A stretch of 6,325 nt of DNA from Dehalococcoidia bacterium (GCA_012270625.1 JAAXHZ010000248.1:1-6325), one strand, 5' to 3'. Numbered from the stretch's first letter, positions 1-5,526 are shown. The notes: a model not told the origin generated them from the sequence alone. Program-made: numbers and translations.

Positions 1-51
1 AGGTACGTCGTGACGCTCGAACGCGGCCAGCGTGTGACCGTTGAGACGTGA
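1..51 (+). CDS. 3' end of an unidentified gene (partial)
   Basis: The first reading frame is open from base 1 and ends in TGA at 49-51. It gives a 16-residue tail, RYVVTLERGQRVTVET, with alternating charged and beta-branched residues that look like a terminal beta strand. Too little is present to name a family. It is probably the gene that originally converged on the transketolase-like gene, whose old 3' end lies just to its right on the opposite strand. A chance open frame of this length cannot be excluded. Confidence 0.45.
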   Translation, partial: RYVVTLERGQRVTVET

Positions 52-58
52 ATTAACA

Positions 59-80
59 GGGCCGACATTTCTGGCGGCCC
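59..80. other. Inverted repeat after the partial gene
   Basis: GGGCCG (59-64) and CGGCCC (75-80) form a perfect 6-bp GC-rich stem around a 10-base loop, starting 8 bases after the TGA at 49-51. No T-run follows on the plus strand (the next bases are ATCAAATG), so it is not a canonical intrinsic terminator. It could still stall or stabilise the 3' end of the upstream transcript. Confidence 0.35.
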
Positions 81-91
81 ATCAAATGTGT

Positions 92-110
92 GGGAGTGTT
101 TAGAACTCCC
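92..110. other. Inverted repeat next to the remnant transketolase-like 3' end
   Basis: GGGAGT (92-97) and ACTCCC (105-110) form a perfect 6-bp stem with a 7-base loop. It sits immediately beyond the ancestral stop position of the remnant, so it may be a leftover bidirectional 3'-end structure between two convergent genes. No U-tract accompanies it on either strand. Confidence 0.35.
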
Positions 111-204
111 TACTCCAGTCCCGCCAGGGCGCCTCCTTCTGGCGGGTCATGCGGCTGTCACGCTCGCTGGCGAAGCGCTTGATGCCGGCGTAGATGGAGT
201 CGGC
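110..204 (-). pseudogene. Remnant of the last 30 codons of a transketolase-like gene
   Basis: Read on the minus strand, this stretch matches codons 823-852 of the intact transketolase-like gene at 2832-5390. The clear alignment is 116-204 against 2838-2924, with 5 substitutions. The copy has 2 extra bases (GC, around 130-132) that shift the frame after QKEA. It then reads a short unrelated tail to TAA at 100-102. Without the 2-base insertion it would end ALAGLE-stop with TAG at 110-112, close to the ALAGLL-stop of the intact gene. Four of the five substitutions are silent and the fifth is Asn to Ser (residue 835). The rest of the gene is missing: after 204 the sequence turns into the accessory block. 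It is best read as the displaced original 3' end of the gene. Confidence 0.8.
116..204. repeat. Left direct repeat (candidate attachment site)
   Basis: These 89 bases align to 87 bases at 2838-2924 in the same orientation, about 94% identical outside one 2-base indel. The longest identical runs are 133-159 (to 2853-2879) and 179-204 (to 2899-2924). Clear similarity stops at 204, which marks the likely left boundary of the inserted block. A weak match (AGGT.TG) a few bases further on suggests the homology may fade out rather than end sharply. Confidence 0.8.
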
Positions 205-221
205 AAGGTATGGCGCACCAG

Positions 222-267
222 AACAGACGAGGGGGTAGGCAATGGCTAGAAGAAAACAGACGAGGGG
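222..267. repeat. 13-base direct repeat flanking a start codon
   Basis: AACAGACGAGGGG occurs at 222-234 and again at 255-267, 33 bases apart. The first copy lies in the ribosome-binding region of the gene starting at 242. The second encodes residues 5-9 of the protein (KQTRG). The period is a multiple of three. It could be a slippage product or the trace of a short local duplication at the edge of the inserted block. Confidence 0.6.
229..235 (+). promoter_or_regulatory. Ribosome binding site for the gene at 242
   Basis: GAGGGGG ends 6 bases before the ATG at 242, a purine-rich Shine-Dalgarno-like stretch at suitable spacing. It supports this start over an ATG at 210, which opens a different, short frame. 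No convincing -10/-35 pair is seen upstream, so the promoter is unplaced. Confidence 0.5.
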
Positions 268-928
268 AATCTGCGGATATTGTGGACGCGAGTTTGCGCG
301 GACAGGAATGCTGCGACATCTGTCAAGCTGTCGCAGACGGGAGGAGACAGTCGCTACATTAGACAGAGAGAAGGGCGGGAGGACTGAGCTATTTCACCTG
401 CGCATCTTTGACTCTCTGGGCGGTGACTTCTGGCTAGATCTGGAGATGCGGGGATCCGCCACTCTGAAGGACCTGGATGACTACCTGCGCGCTATCTGGC
501 TGGAATGCTGCGGACATCTGAGCATGTTTTCCACGGGCGGATGGGGATATGGAGATGAAATACCCATGAGGGCGAGTATCAGGAGGGCGCTCCAACCTGG
601 CGTAGAGATGCTTCATATTTACGACTTCGGCACATCGTCCAAGACCTTGGTGAGAAGCGTCGCTGTCCGCAAGGGCAGTCCAATGACCTCTAACCCAATC
701 GTGCTGATGTCACGCAACAACGTGCCCGAAATCGAGTGCACAGAGTGTGATCAGCCCGCAGTAGATTTTTGTATCGAGTGTATGTACGAAAGTGACATCC
801 CGGGAACACTATGCGAACGCCACTCTGAGACACACACCTGCGAAGACTATGGCGATCCGCTGCCCCTAGTGAACTCTCCCAGATTGGGCATGTGCGGCTA
901 CGACGGTCCGGCGGAGCCACCTTACTGA
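242..928 (+). CDS. Plasmid pRiA4b ORF-3-like family protein with N- and C-terminal zinc clusters
   Basis: This 228-residue protein appears complete. Residues 11-30 form a C-X2-C-X11-H-X3-C finger (C11, C14, H26, C30). Residues about 49-145 match the pRiA4b ORF-3-like fold (PF07929): FHLRIFDSLGGDFWL, then LKDLDDYLRAIWLECCGHLS, and the hallmark YDFGTSS at 127-133. Residues 166-200 hold a second metal-binding cluster, CTEC, CIEC, CERH, then H198 and C200, spaced like a B-box or double zinc ribbon. The tail LPLVNSPRLGMCGYDG (208-222) is a conserved-looking ending that I associate with this subgroup. The family is common on plasmids and mobile elements and its biochemical role is not established. 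Here it is a cytosolic, probably nucleic-acid- or protein-binding protein, convergent with the minus-strand operon and separated from it by 101 bases. The start is supported by GAGGGGG 6 bases upstream. Family assignment is from memory of motifs, not from a search. Confidence 0.85.
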   Translation: MARRKQTRGICGYCGREFARTGMLRHLSSCRRREETVATLDREKGGRTELFHLRIFDSLGGDFWLDLEMRGSATLKDLDDYLRAIWLECCGHLSMFSTGGWGYGDEIPMRASIRRALQPGVEMLHIYDFGTSSKTLVRSVAVRKGSPMTSNPIVLMSRNNVPEIECTECDQPAVDFCIECMYESDIPGTLCERHSETHTCEDYGDPLPLVNSPRLGMCGYDGPAEPPY

Positions 929-1029
929 TCGAGCAAAAGAGGCTGTGACATGACCTGCGGCCAAGAGTGGACGGATCAGAGTACAGCCAAGCCTATTATT
1001 GAAAGTACGATAGGGCCCGTAAGCTGCTG
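929..1029. other. Convergent intergenic gap
   Basis: These 101 bases separate the stop of the pRiA4b-like gene (928) from the stop of the minus-strand operon (1030). GGCTGT (941-946) and ACAGCC (983-988) are complementary, and on the minus strand the second arm is followed by TCTTTT (935-940). The 36-base spacer between the arms is too long for a normal intrinsic terminator, so termination here is only possible, not shown. No small gene is evident. Confidence 0.5.
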
Positions 1030-1587
1030 TCAGAACCCTTGAGAGACTATTCCAGACCAGGATCCGTTTCGTCGTTCGGATGCCCAATCAATACACTGGT
1101 CAACTATGCGGCATATTGCCATGTCCTGATCCGTGTACTGCATTTTGTCGTGATAAGCTTGAACGGTGTTTGCAGGTAAGCTCTGGTTTGGTGTGTAGAA
1201 TTTGGCGGGAAACAGAATCGCAGCCTTCGCGTGAATTTCAGGAATGCTGACAAAGTTTGCGATCTCCGCCAGGACTCCAAAGCCATCTTCCGTATGGAAT
1301 ATGATAACAAGGTCTACGCTGTCATCGCTGAGCAGCAGCCGCTCCAACTCTAGCCATATCTGAGATGCATCACTCGTATCCATCTCACATTCAGGAAAGA
1401 ATGGTTGGTGACCATCGTCCTCAAGCGCATCCCGAATCTGGTAACGCTTCTGAGTTCCTATGTTACCGATATCGTCCAGATTGGGGCCGAGCACCGCTAT
1501 ACGGAGAGATAATCCTGCGATCATCTCCTCAACGTCACTCCGCTTAGCTGCTGACTGGCTACTGAATGCGTCAGCTTGGCTTGTCAT
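1030..1587 (-). CDS. Nucleoside 2-deoxyribosyltransferase/TIR-like Rossmann-fold protein, possible effector
   Basis: This 185-residue soluble protein has no signal peptide or membrane segment. After a flexible N-terminus (1-27), the sequence alternates as a Rossmann-like fold: strand LRIAVLGPN (28-36), helix KRYQIRDALEDDGH (47-60), strand QPFFPE (61-66), strand VDLVIIF (91-97), then DGFGVLAEIANF (101-112), and strand KAAILFP (121-127). The segment G104-x3-E108-I resembles the glycine-then-glutamate signature of nucleoside 2-deoxyribosyltransferases, making Glu108 the candidate catalytic residue; TIR NADases also use a glutamate. A related SLOG-type nucleotide-binding fold is an alternative. 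If the comparison holds, it would cleave an N-glycosidic bond in a nucleoside, nucleotide or NAD. It is the last gene of the operon, and its ATG overlaps the previous TGA as ATGA, indicating translational coupling. An AGGG sits only 1-2 bases before the ATG, so initiation probably depends on that coupling. The fold call is moderate; substrate and effector role are inference. Confidence 0.7.
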   Translation of the reverse strand: MTSQADAFSSQSAAKRSDVEEMIAGLSLRIAVLGPNLDDIGNIGTQKRYQIRDALEDDGHQPFFPECEMDTSDASQIWLELERLLLSDDSVDLVIIFHTEDGFGVLAEIANFVSIPEIHAKAAILFPAKFYTPNQSLPANTVQAYHDKMQYTDQDMAICRIVDQCIDWASERRNGSWSGIVSQGF

Positions 1588-2102
1588 TCCCTATGGAGTG
1601 CCTCGATGAAGCTCTGACCAGCCTCGGTGATGTATATCACCTTGGCGCCGATCTCGCAGAAATTAGCCGCGGTCAGCTTGGCGAGCGTGATGCCCCATTG
1701 GCATGTGTCAAACTCTTCGATATCCAAGTTGAATGACTGGTACAACTCTGCCAGTAGCCGGACAGCATCCTCATCGCCAAGCACAGCGGCTGCCTTGCGC
1801 CGAAAGTGTCTGTTGGCGTTATCAAGACGGTGGCGAAGACTCTCAGCCGATTCTGTGATTCTCCGGCGCCTCGCCACAGAGTGCCATCCCAATGCAGGAT
1901 TAGACCGCGTTGTCTGGATATGTCTGGGGAATTCATAGTAGTGAATGGCGCCAACCCCTCGATAGGCTCTCATCACATCAGCTCGCGACGAACCAGCATG
2001 AGGATGTGCTACATCTTCGTGAGCGTCCTCCAACCACGTCCTCCAAGTGTCTGATTGACCTGGATCAGTTACAGCATGTATGGAATTTGCCAATTCAACC
2101 AT
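1584..2102 (-). CDS. Small protein with winged-helix-like C-terminus, middle gene of the operon
   Basis: This 172-residue protein (or 169 from an alternative start) is of no family I recognise. The N-terminal half is acidic, then aromatic and basic (GAIHYYEFPRHIQ at 51-63, ARRRRI at 77-82). A probable alpha-helical stretch follows at 84-125. The last 40 residues look like a winged helix: a helix around ITLAKLTAANFCEIGA (138-153), then a beta wing and final helix, KVIYITEAGQSFIEAL (154-169). The ITEAGQ.F turn is typical of winged-helix regulators. It overlaps the upstream gene by 8 bases and the downstream gene by 4. In the annotated form the ATG at 2102 abuts AGGAG with no spacer. A TTG at 2093 lies 9 bases after that AGGAG and 1 base past the upstream stop, so it may be the true start. 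It could regulate the operon or act as an adaptor between its neighbours; this is inference. Confidence 0.7.
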   Translation of the reverse strand: MVELANSIHAVTDPGQSDTWRTWLEDAHEDVAHPHAGSSRADVMRAYRGVGAIHYYEFPRHIQTTRSNPALGWHSVARRRRITESAESLRHRLDNANRHFRRKAAAVLGDEDAVRLLAELYQSFNLDIEEFDTCQWGITLAKLTAANFCEIGAKVIYITEAGQSFIEALHRE

Positions 2103-2772
2103 CTCCTGTCCGAATCAACATTTGGGATGAGATTGACCGTGCTCTATCAAAGAGATTGCGGATCCCGGTCGGACTTAAATCGGTAGCAGTATCGAAACTA
2201 ACCGAGTGAACGAATGAATCAGATTCCTCGGAGTTTGCAATAAGAATACGATACTGAATATCCTCTGTATCCCTCCTGCTGAATTCCGCGTTTTCGATAT
2301 GGGTAATGCCATTACCTTCATCGTGCACTATCAGAGGGATGGGATAGGTGACCTTCGATCTGAGGTCATCGGACTCGCTGTATTCGAAGACTGCGTTACA
2401 CCTGACATCAACTGGCCCAAACAGATCCGGCGCGGCATTGACCAAGACAGAAACTGGCCTATAGCCGCGAGGCGGCGCAGGCAGTCTGTCAGACGACCTG
2501 TTATTGGTCATCGACAACCTATATCTGGGCACACCTTGTCGCAGTCGTCTGGATACAATGCAACGGATCCGATGCGTAACGCCGCCAATCCTCGATCTGG
2601 AGGCGAAGAGCGATACGAGGGTGGCTTCCTCATTGTCCTTCACGGAATCGTGAGAATGCGTAGCCGTTTGGCTGAGAAACGCTTGGATGTTTATGTCTTG
2701 TTCCTCGGCGACGGAGAACTCGCTCAGCACATCGAACTGGACGCAGTGATATCTGGGTAAGTTGAGTCTCAC
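2095..2772 (-). CDS. Protein of unknown family, first gene of the three-gene operon
   Basis: This is a 225-residue protein beginning with GTG at 2772; an in-frame stop lies 18 bases upstream (TAG, 2793-2791), so it cannot extend far. No strong Shine-Dalgarno precedes it, which fits either a weak or short-leader start or a slightly later one. I recognise no catalytic motif, signal peptide or membrane helix. It looks like a mixed alpha/beta soluble protein. Residues 54-90 are basic (RIRCIVSRRLRQ near 68-79). Strand-like segments follow at 105-113, 121-131 and 140-150. The region 174-220, with SVSFDTATD and a terminal helix, faintly recalls the C-terminus of sporadic TIGR04255-type proteins, but I would not assign it. 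Codons favour G/C in the third position and composition is normal, supporting real coding over the arginine-rich plus-strand frame at 2299-2760. It lies 59 bases downstream of the transketolase-like stop and could be its sensor, adaptor or substrate-binding partner; that is speculative. Confidence 0.7.
   Translation of the reverse strand: MRLNLPRYHCVQFDVLSEFSVAEEQDINIQAFLSQTATHSHDSVKDNEEATLVSLFASRSRIGGVTHRIRCIVSRRLRQGVPRYRLSMTNNRSSDRLPAPPRGYRPVSVLVNAAPDLFGPVDVRCNAVFEYSESDDLRSKVTYPIPLIVHDEGNGITHIENAEFSRRDTEDIQYRILIANSEESDSFVHSVSFDTATDLSPTGIRNLFDRARSISSQMLIRTGDG
2103..2107 (-). promoter_or_regulatory. Internal Shine-Dalgarno that puts the start of the middle gene in doubt
   Basis: On the minus strand AGGAG runs from 2107 to 2103 and is followed directly by ATG (2102-2100), which leaves no spacer. 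Counting to the in-frame TTG at 2093-2091 gives a normal 9-base spacer and places initiation 1 base after the TGA (2097-2095) of the upstream gene. The site lies within the last codons of that upstream gene, so the two would be translationally coupled under either start. Confidence 0.5.
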
Positions 2773-2792
2773 ATCATAAGCTCGGCCCGTCT

Positions 2793-2825
2793 ATTTTATG
2801 ACACCGTCTCGACTGGTCATGCCAA
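2793..2825 (-). promoter_or_regulatory. Weaker alternative promoter for the operon
   Basis: On the minus strand TTGGCA (2825-2820; 5 of 6 matches to TTGACA) is followed by CATAAA (2800-2795) after 19 bases, or TAAAAT (2798-2793) after 21. Both spacings are long, so this is a weaker alternative to the extended -10 at 2831-2839. Read-through from the transketolase-like gene is also possible, since no U-tract terminator is visible in the 59-base gap. Confidence 0.25.
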
Positions 2826-2830
2826 CTCTC

Positions 2831-2839
2831 ATTATAGCA
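2831..2839 (-). promoter_or_regulatory. Extended -10 promoter for the three-gene operon
   Basis: On the minus strand the last codons of the transketolase-like gene (CTG CTA TAA) followed by T spell TGCTATAAT, a perfect extended -10 (TGnTATAAT). No good -35 is seen 17 bases upstream, but extended -10 promoters can do without one. Transcription would start near 2824, giving a leader of about 50 bases before the GTG at 2772. The left copy of the repeat reads CTGGAGTAG at this point and lacks the motif. Confidence 0.5.
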
Positions 2840-5390
2840 GCCCCGCCAGGGCCTCCTTCTGGCGGGTCATGCGGCTGTCGCGTTCGTTGGCGAAGCGTTT
2901 GATGCCGGCGTAGATGGAGTCGGCGTCCAGGTGTGCTTCGGCTATGACGTCGGCCTCGGTTCCACCGGTCAGCCACTGGTTGTCCCAGTCAGAGGTCAGT
3001 GAGTACTCGTCGGTGAGCGGTCCTACGTTCTGGACGGGCCACATGCGGCGAGTGCCGGTGGTGACCACCATCATGTCGTACTTAGCGCCCACAGGCAGCA
3101 CCGAGTCCTGATACTCCTGTGACTGCCGCGTGAACAGCTCCTCGCTGATCGCGGCTATGACACGGACGTTGACGCCTTCCTCTTCGAGTCGAGGCAGGAC
3201 GGAGACCAGGTTGACGGTGGAAGACGATCCCTGGACGACGACGCTGCCGTGCCTGGGCTTGTCAGGGTCGAAGTCTCGGATGAGGTAGAAGCCCTTGGAG
3301 GCTGCTTTGAGGTCGGGATCAGCAAAGGCGCTGCGGTCGGCGACAGGGAAGTCCGGCCTGGCTACTTCGAGGACGATCACACCGACCTCTTTTTCGCGCG
3401 CCGCAATCTCCGCGGCGGCGAAGTATCCGGGAGCGACGTCGTTGTAGTCCCAGAAGCTGAGAGTGATGGCCTGACCGCGTGGGAACAGCTTCCACACCTG
3501 CGGTGCGAATATGCCGAAGTGCGTTCGCGCGTCAGCTGCTGTCTCGGGACCGGAGTGGCCCGCGAGGATGTGCAGAACGCCAGTCCTGAACGGGCTGTCC
3601 TGATTCTGCTGGCTCCACACGCGGGACGGCAGGTACATGAGCGGCGTGAAGGCGCCGTAGGTGCCGCTGAGCGCCCAGACTCCAACGTGTTCATCAGGAT
3701 CGAGCGAGACCGACTGTCCGACTAGGCCGATAGCTGTGGATGCGTTGCCCGCCTCCTGTATGGCAGCCTTGAGCCTGCCTCCGCTGGGGTTGGCGACCGG
3801 ATCGAACGTGTCCCAGATCGCGCCGTGCTCGACGTTGATCGACTCGGCGAGGTCGGCAGCAACGACGACGAAGCGGTTGTTCGTGACGTAGTTGGCCCAC
3901 TTGATTATCTCGGAGATGGCTCTGCGAGTGCCGCGCACGTTGCCCGGCTCCTCGAAGAGCTTGACCGAGAGGTCTTTCTGTTCGCCGCTGCTGGGGTTGG
4001 TGACCGTGAGGTTCTGCGGCTCGACAGGGAGACTGTCCACAGCAAGACGCGCGTCCTTGAACGGATCGGTTGCGCGGTCGATGCGCAGCGGCAGGCTGTT
4101 GTCAACGCTGTCGCCGATTTCGACCAGCCGGTCGGCAATCCAGTCGCCGAGGCCGTTCTGTTCGAGGACTGACATAGCGATGTCCATGTTCTTCTTGAAC
4201 TGGATGAGCCGTTCACGGTTGTCGGAGACAGCGCCGTCCCGGATACCCTCGAACTCGACTCCGAAGCGACGCTCGAACGTCTCGGCGAGGCCGACGAAGT
4301 AGTCGCCGTTCATGGCAAGGTTGTAAGGGTGGCTGTGGTAGCTGACTACCTGCTCGCCGTAGCCCGGTATCTGTCCATCTACGGCGGCGGGCCACCAGCC
4401 CTTTACCGTCTTGCCGACGACGATCATGGGGCGGTCGTCCTCGTGGTCCCACTCCTCCATAGTCTTGAGTGCGGCAACCACCTGGTCGTAGTCGTTGCCG
4501 TTGTCGAGAGTCATCACGTTCCAGCCGTATGCGGCCCACTGGTCCTCGATGCGGTAGGCATCGTAAACGGGACGAATGACGCTGCCGACGAGCTCGTCGT
4601 CGATGCCCGCGTTGTTGTACGAGAGCAGGATGCGCAGGCGCTTGCCGACCTGCTGCGCAACGGCGGCGGTCTTCATCTCCTGTGAGTGGCCGGATGTCAT
4701 GGCGAACTCGCCTTCGATCGCCATGATCTTCAGGCTGTCGGGCGCGCCGACGATGTCCCAGAAGGCGGCCTTGCCAGCCGCGGTCGCGATGCCGATACCG
4801 GACGGCCCTCCGTTGACGTCGTTGGTCAGATCGGTCGTCTCCGAGTGGCCCGCGAGCGACCTGATCCCCCGGATCTTGGCCTGTTCCATCAGCGGGTGAT
4901 CGACGAGGTCGTTGTCCTGTAGAAGTGTGTCGAGCGCTTCCCTGCCCCGCCGGAATCCGAGGGCGTCGATGGAGAGCATCGAGGCGTTGGGGTCTGCGGC
5001 GAACCTGTCATCGCCGGTGCGAGCGTGCTTGCGAGCGAGAGCCTCGCCCAGAATCATCCAGAGCGCGTACGTGACAGGCGCGTTGTGGCCTCCGGCAAGC
5101 ATGAATCGGTCGGCGTAGGGGTGCTTAGGGCGTCGGTAGTCGTACCTGAGGCCGCCGAGGTCGGGGCCGAGCAGGTGGGAGGTGACAGTGTACGGGGTGT
5201 ACGCCAGCGGCCCGCCGAAGTGTCCAGTCTGGGCGTAGTTTCCGAGCAGCACCAGTGTCATGGCAGTCAGGAAACCGACGTCTTCGAGTCGCTCCTTGTC
5301 GTAGCCGGGCAGCTCGACTTCGCGCGCCGTCATGCCGTGTGACAGGGAGAGAGTGTTGACTATAGCCGTAGAGCCGCTTGTTGCCACCAT
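2832..5390 (-). CDS. Transketolase-like thiamine diphosphate enzyme
   Basis: This 852-residue cytosolic protein has the three-domain order of transketolases. The PP domain (about 35-350) has GHFGG (56-60), the GH at 101-102 and GGPSGIGIATAAGKA (194-208). Its metal/cofactor region runs from IEGEFAMTSGHSQE (225-238) to SYNNAGID (257-264). The Pyr domain (about 487-690) opens GTRRAISEII, continues VVVAADLAES, and carries IQEAGNAS (544-551), where E546 aligns with the catalytic Glu of the usual REHAM motif. GHSGPETAADARTHFG (611-626) aligns with the donor-site region. A C-terminal domain follows (about 700-852). Known members transfer two-carbon ketol units in the pentose phosphate or Calvin pathways. 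At 852 residues it is about 190 longer than a classic transketolase and nearer in size to homodimeric pyruvate dehydrogenase E1 (AceE). The GDG motif reads IEG and REH reads QEA, so the substrate is uncertain. GGAG 8 bases before the ATG supports the start. Confidence 0.88.
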   Translation of the reverse strand: MVATSGSTAIVNTLSLSHGMTAREVELPGYDKERLEDVGFLTAMTLVLLGNYAQTGHFGGPLAYTPYTVTSHLLGPDLGGLRYDYRRPKHPYADRFMLAGGHNAPVTYALWMILGEALARKHARTGDDRFAADPNASMLSIDALGFRRGREALDTLLQDNDLVDHPLMEQAKIRGIRSLAGHSETTDLTNDVNGGPSGIGIATAAGKAAFWDIVGAPDSLKIMAIEGEFAMTSGHSQEMKTAAVAQQVGKRLRILLSYNNAGIDDELVGSVIRPVYDAYRIEDQWAAYGWNVMTLDNGNDYDQVVAALKTMEEWDHEDDRPMIVVGKTVKGWWPAAVDGQIPGYGEQVVSYHSHPYNLAMNGDYFVGLAETFERRFGVEFEGIRDGAVSDNRERLIQFKKNMDIAMSVLEQNGLGDWIADRLVEIGDSVDNSLPLRIDRATDPFKDARLAVDSLPVEPQNLTVTNPSSGEQKDLSVKLFEEPGNVRGTRRAISEIIKWANYVTNNRFVVVAADLAESINVEHGAIWDTFDPVANPSGGRLKAAIQEAGNASTAIGLVGQSVSLDPDEHVGVWALSGTYGAFTPLMYLPSRVWSQQNQDSPFRTGVLHILAGHSGPETAADARTHFGIFAPQVWKLFPRGQAITLSFWDYNDVAPGYFAAAEIAAREKEVGVIVLEVARPDFPVADRSAFADPDLKAASKGFYLIRDFDPDKPRHGSVVVQGSSSTVNLVSVLPRLEEEGVNVRVIAAISEELFTRQSQEYQDSVLPVGAKYDMMVVTTGTRRMWPVQNVGPLTDEYSLTSDWDNQWLTGGTEADVIAEAHLDADSIYAGIKRFANERDSRMTRQKEALAGLL
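2838..2924. repeat. Right direct repeat, inside the intact transketolase-like gene (candidate attachment site)
   Basis: These 87 bases are the functional counterpart of 116-204 and encode residues 823-851 of the transketolase-like protein. Relative to the left copy the changes fall at 2841, 2880, 2883, 2887 and 2898. All except 2887 are third codon positions and silent. If an element inserted here, this copy would have come with the element and rebuilt the end of the gene. Confidence 0.8.
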
Positions 5391-5398
5391 GAAGAGTT

Positions 5399-5402
5399 CT
5401 CC
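5399..5402 (-). promoter_or_regulatory. Ribosome binding site of the transketolase-like gene
   Basis: On the minus strand GGAG (5402-5399) precedes the ATG at 5390 with an 8-base spacer. This favours the first ATG over the internal Met20 (MTAREVEL), where conserved similarity begins soon after. Confidence 0.65.
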
Positions 5403-5490
5403 ATCCGCAGGTCTTTGTTGGTTTGGGAGTCGATGGATTTCTCGCGCGCTATTGAGAGAGTCACGTTATTGCGCACGGTCGCCAGCTTGA

Positions 5491-5520
5491 ATGATAAGCC
5501 TTAGCGTTGCGCGGTTGCAA
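5491..5520 (-). promoter_or_regulatory. Promoter of the transketolase-like gene
   Basis: On the minus strand TTGCAA (5520-5515; 4 of 6 matches) and TATCAT (5496-5491; 5 of 6 matches) are 18 bases apart. Transcription would start near 5484, giving a leader of about 94 bases. It lies back to back with the promoter of the DUF1800 gene. Confidence 0.45.
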
Positions 5521-5526
5521 GATTGT

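Larger units (their letters stand above)
205..2837. mobile_element. Candidate genomic island inserted at the 3' end of the transketolase-like gene
   Basis: About 2.6 kb lie between direct repeats of the transketolase-like 3' end. They hold four genes that are more AT-rich than the flanking genes: one sampled 60-base line inside the minus-strand operon is about 42% GC, against about 58% in a sampled line of the transketolase-like gene. Insertion into a gene's 3' end with restoration of that end is the known habit of many tyrosine-recombinase elements. No integrase, transposase or terminal inverted repeats are seen here. The block could be a small element moved in trans, a deletion remnant of a larger island, or a cassette exchanged by homologous recombination. 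Confidence 0.45.

Noticed and set aside
210..359. ATG at 210 as an alternative start with repeated NRRG residues
   Set aside because: It opens a different, short frame that ends early and lacks the conserved cysteine finger encoded from 242.
935..988. Terminator-like stem GGCTGT/ACAGCC followed by TCTTTT on the minus strand
   Set aside because: The spacer between arms is 36 bases and the stem only 6 bp, so it is not credible as an intrinsic terminator without further evidence.
2299..2760. 153-residue plus-strand open frame opposite the first operon gene
   Set aside because: It is arginine-rich with no recognisable motifs and lies wholly antisense to a frame that has better codon bias and tight coupling to the next gene.
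3249..5342. Several plus-strand open frames of 76-158 codons inside the transketolase-like gene
   Set aside because: They are antisense shadows of a GC-rich gene with clear conserved motifs on the minus strand, and their translations show no family features.
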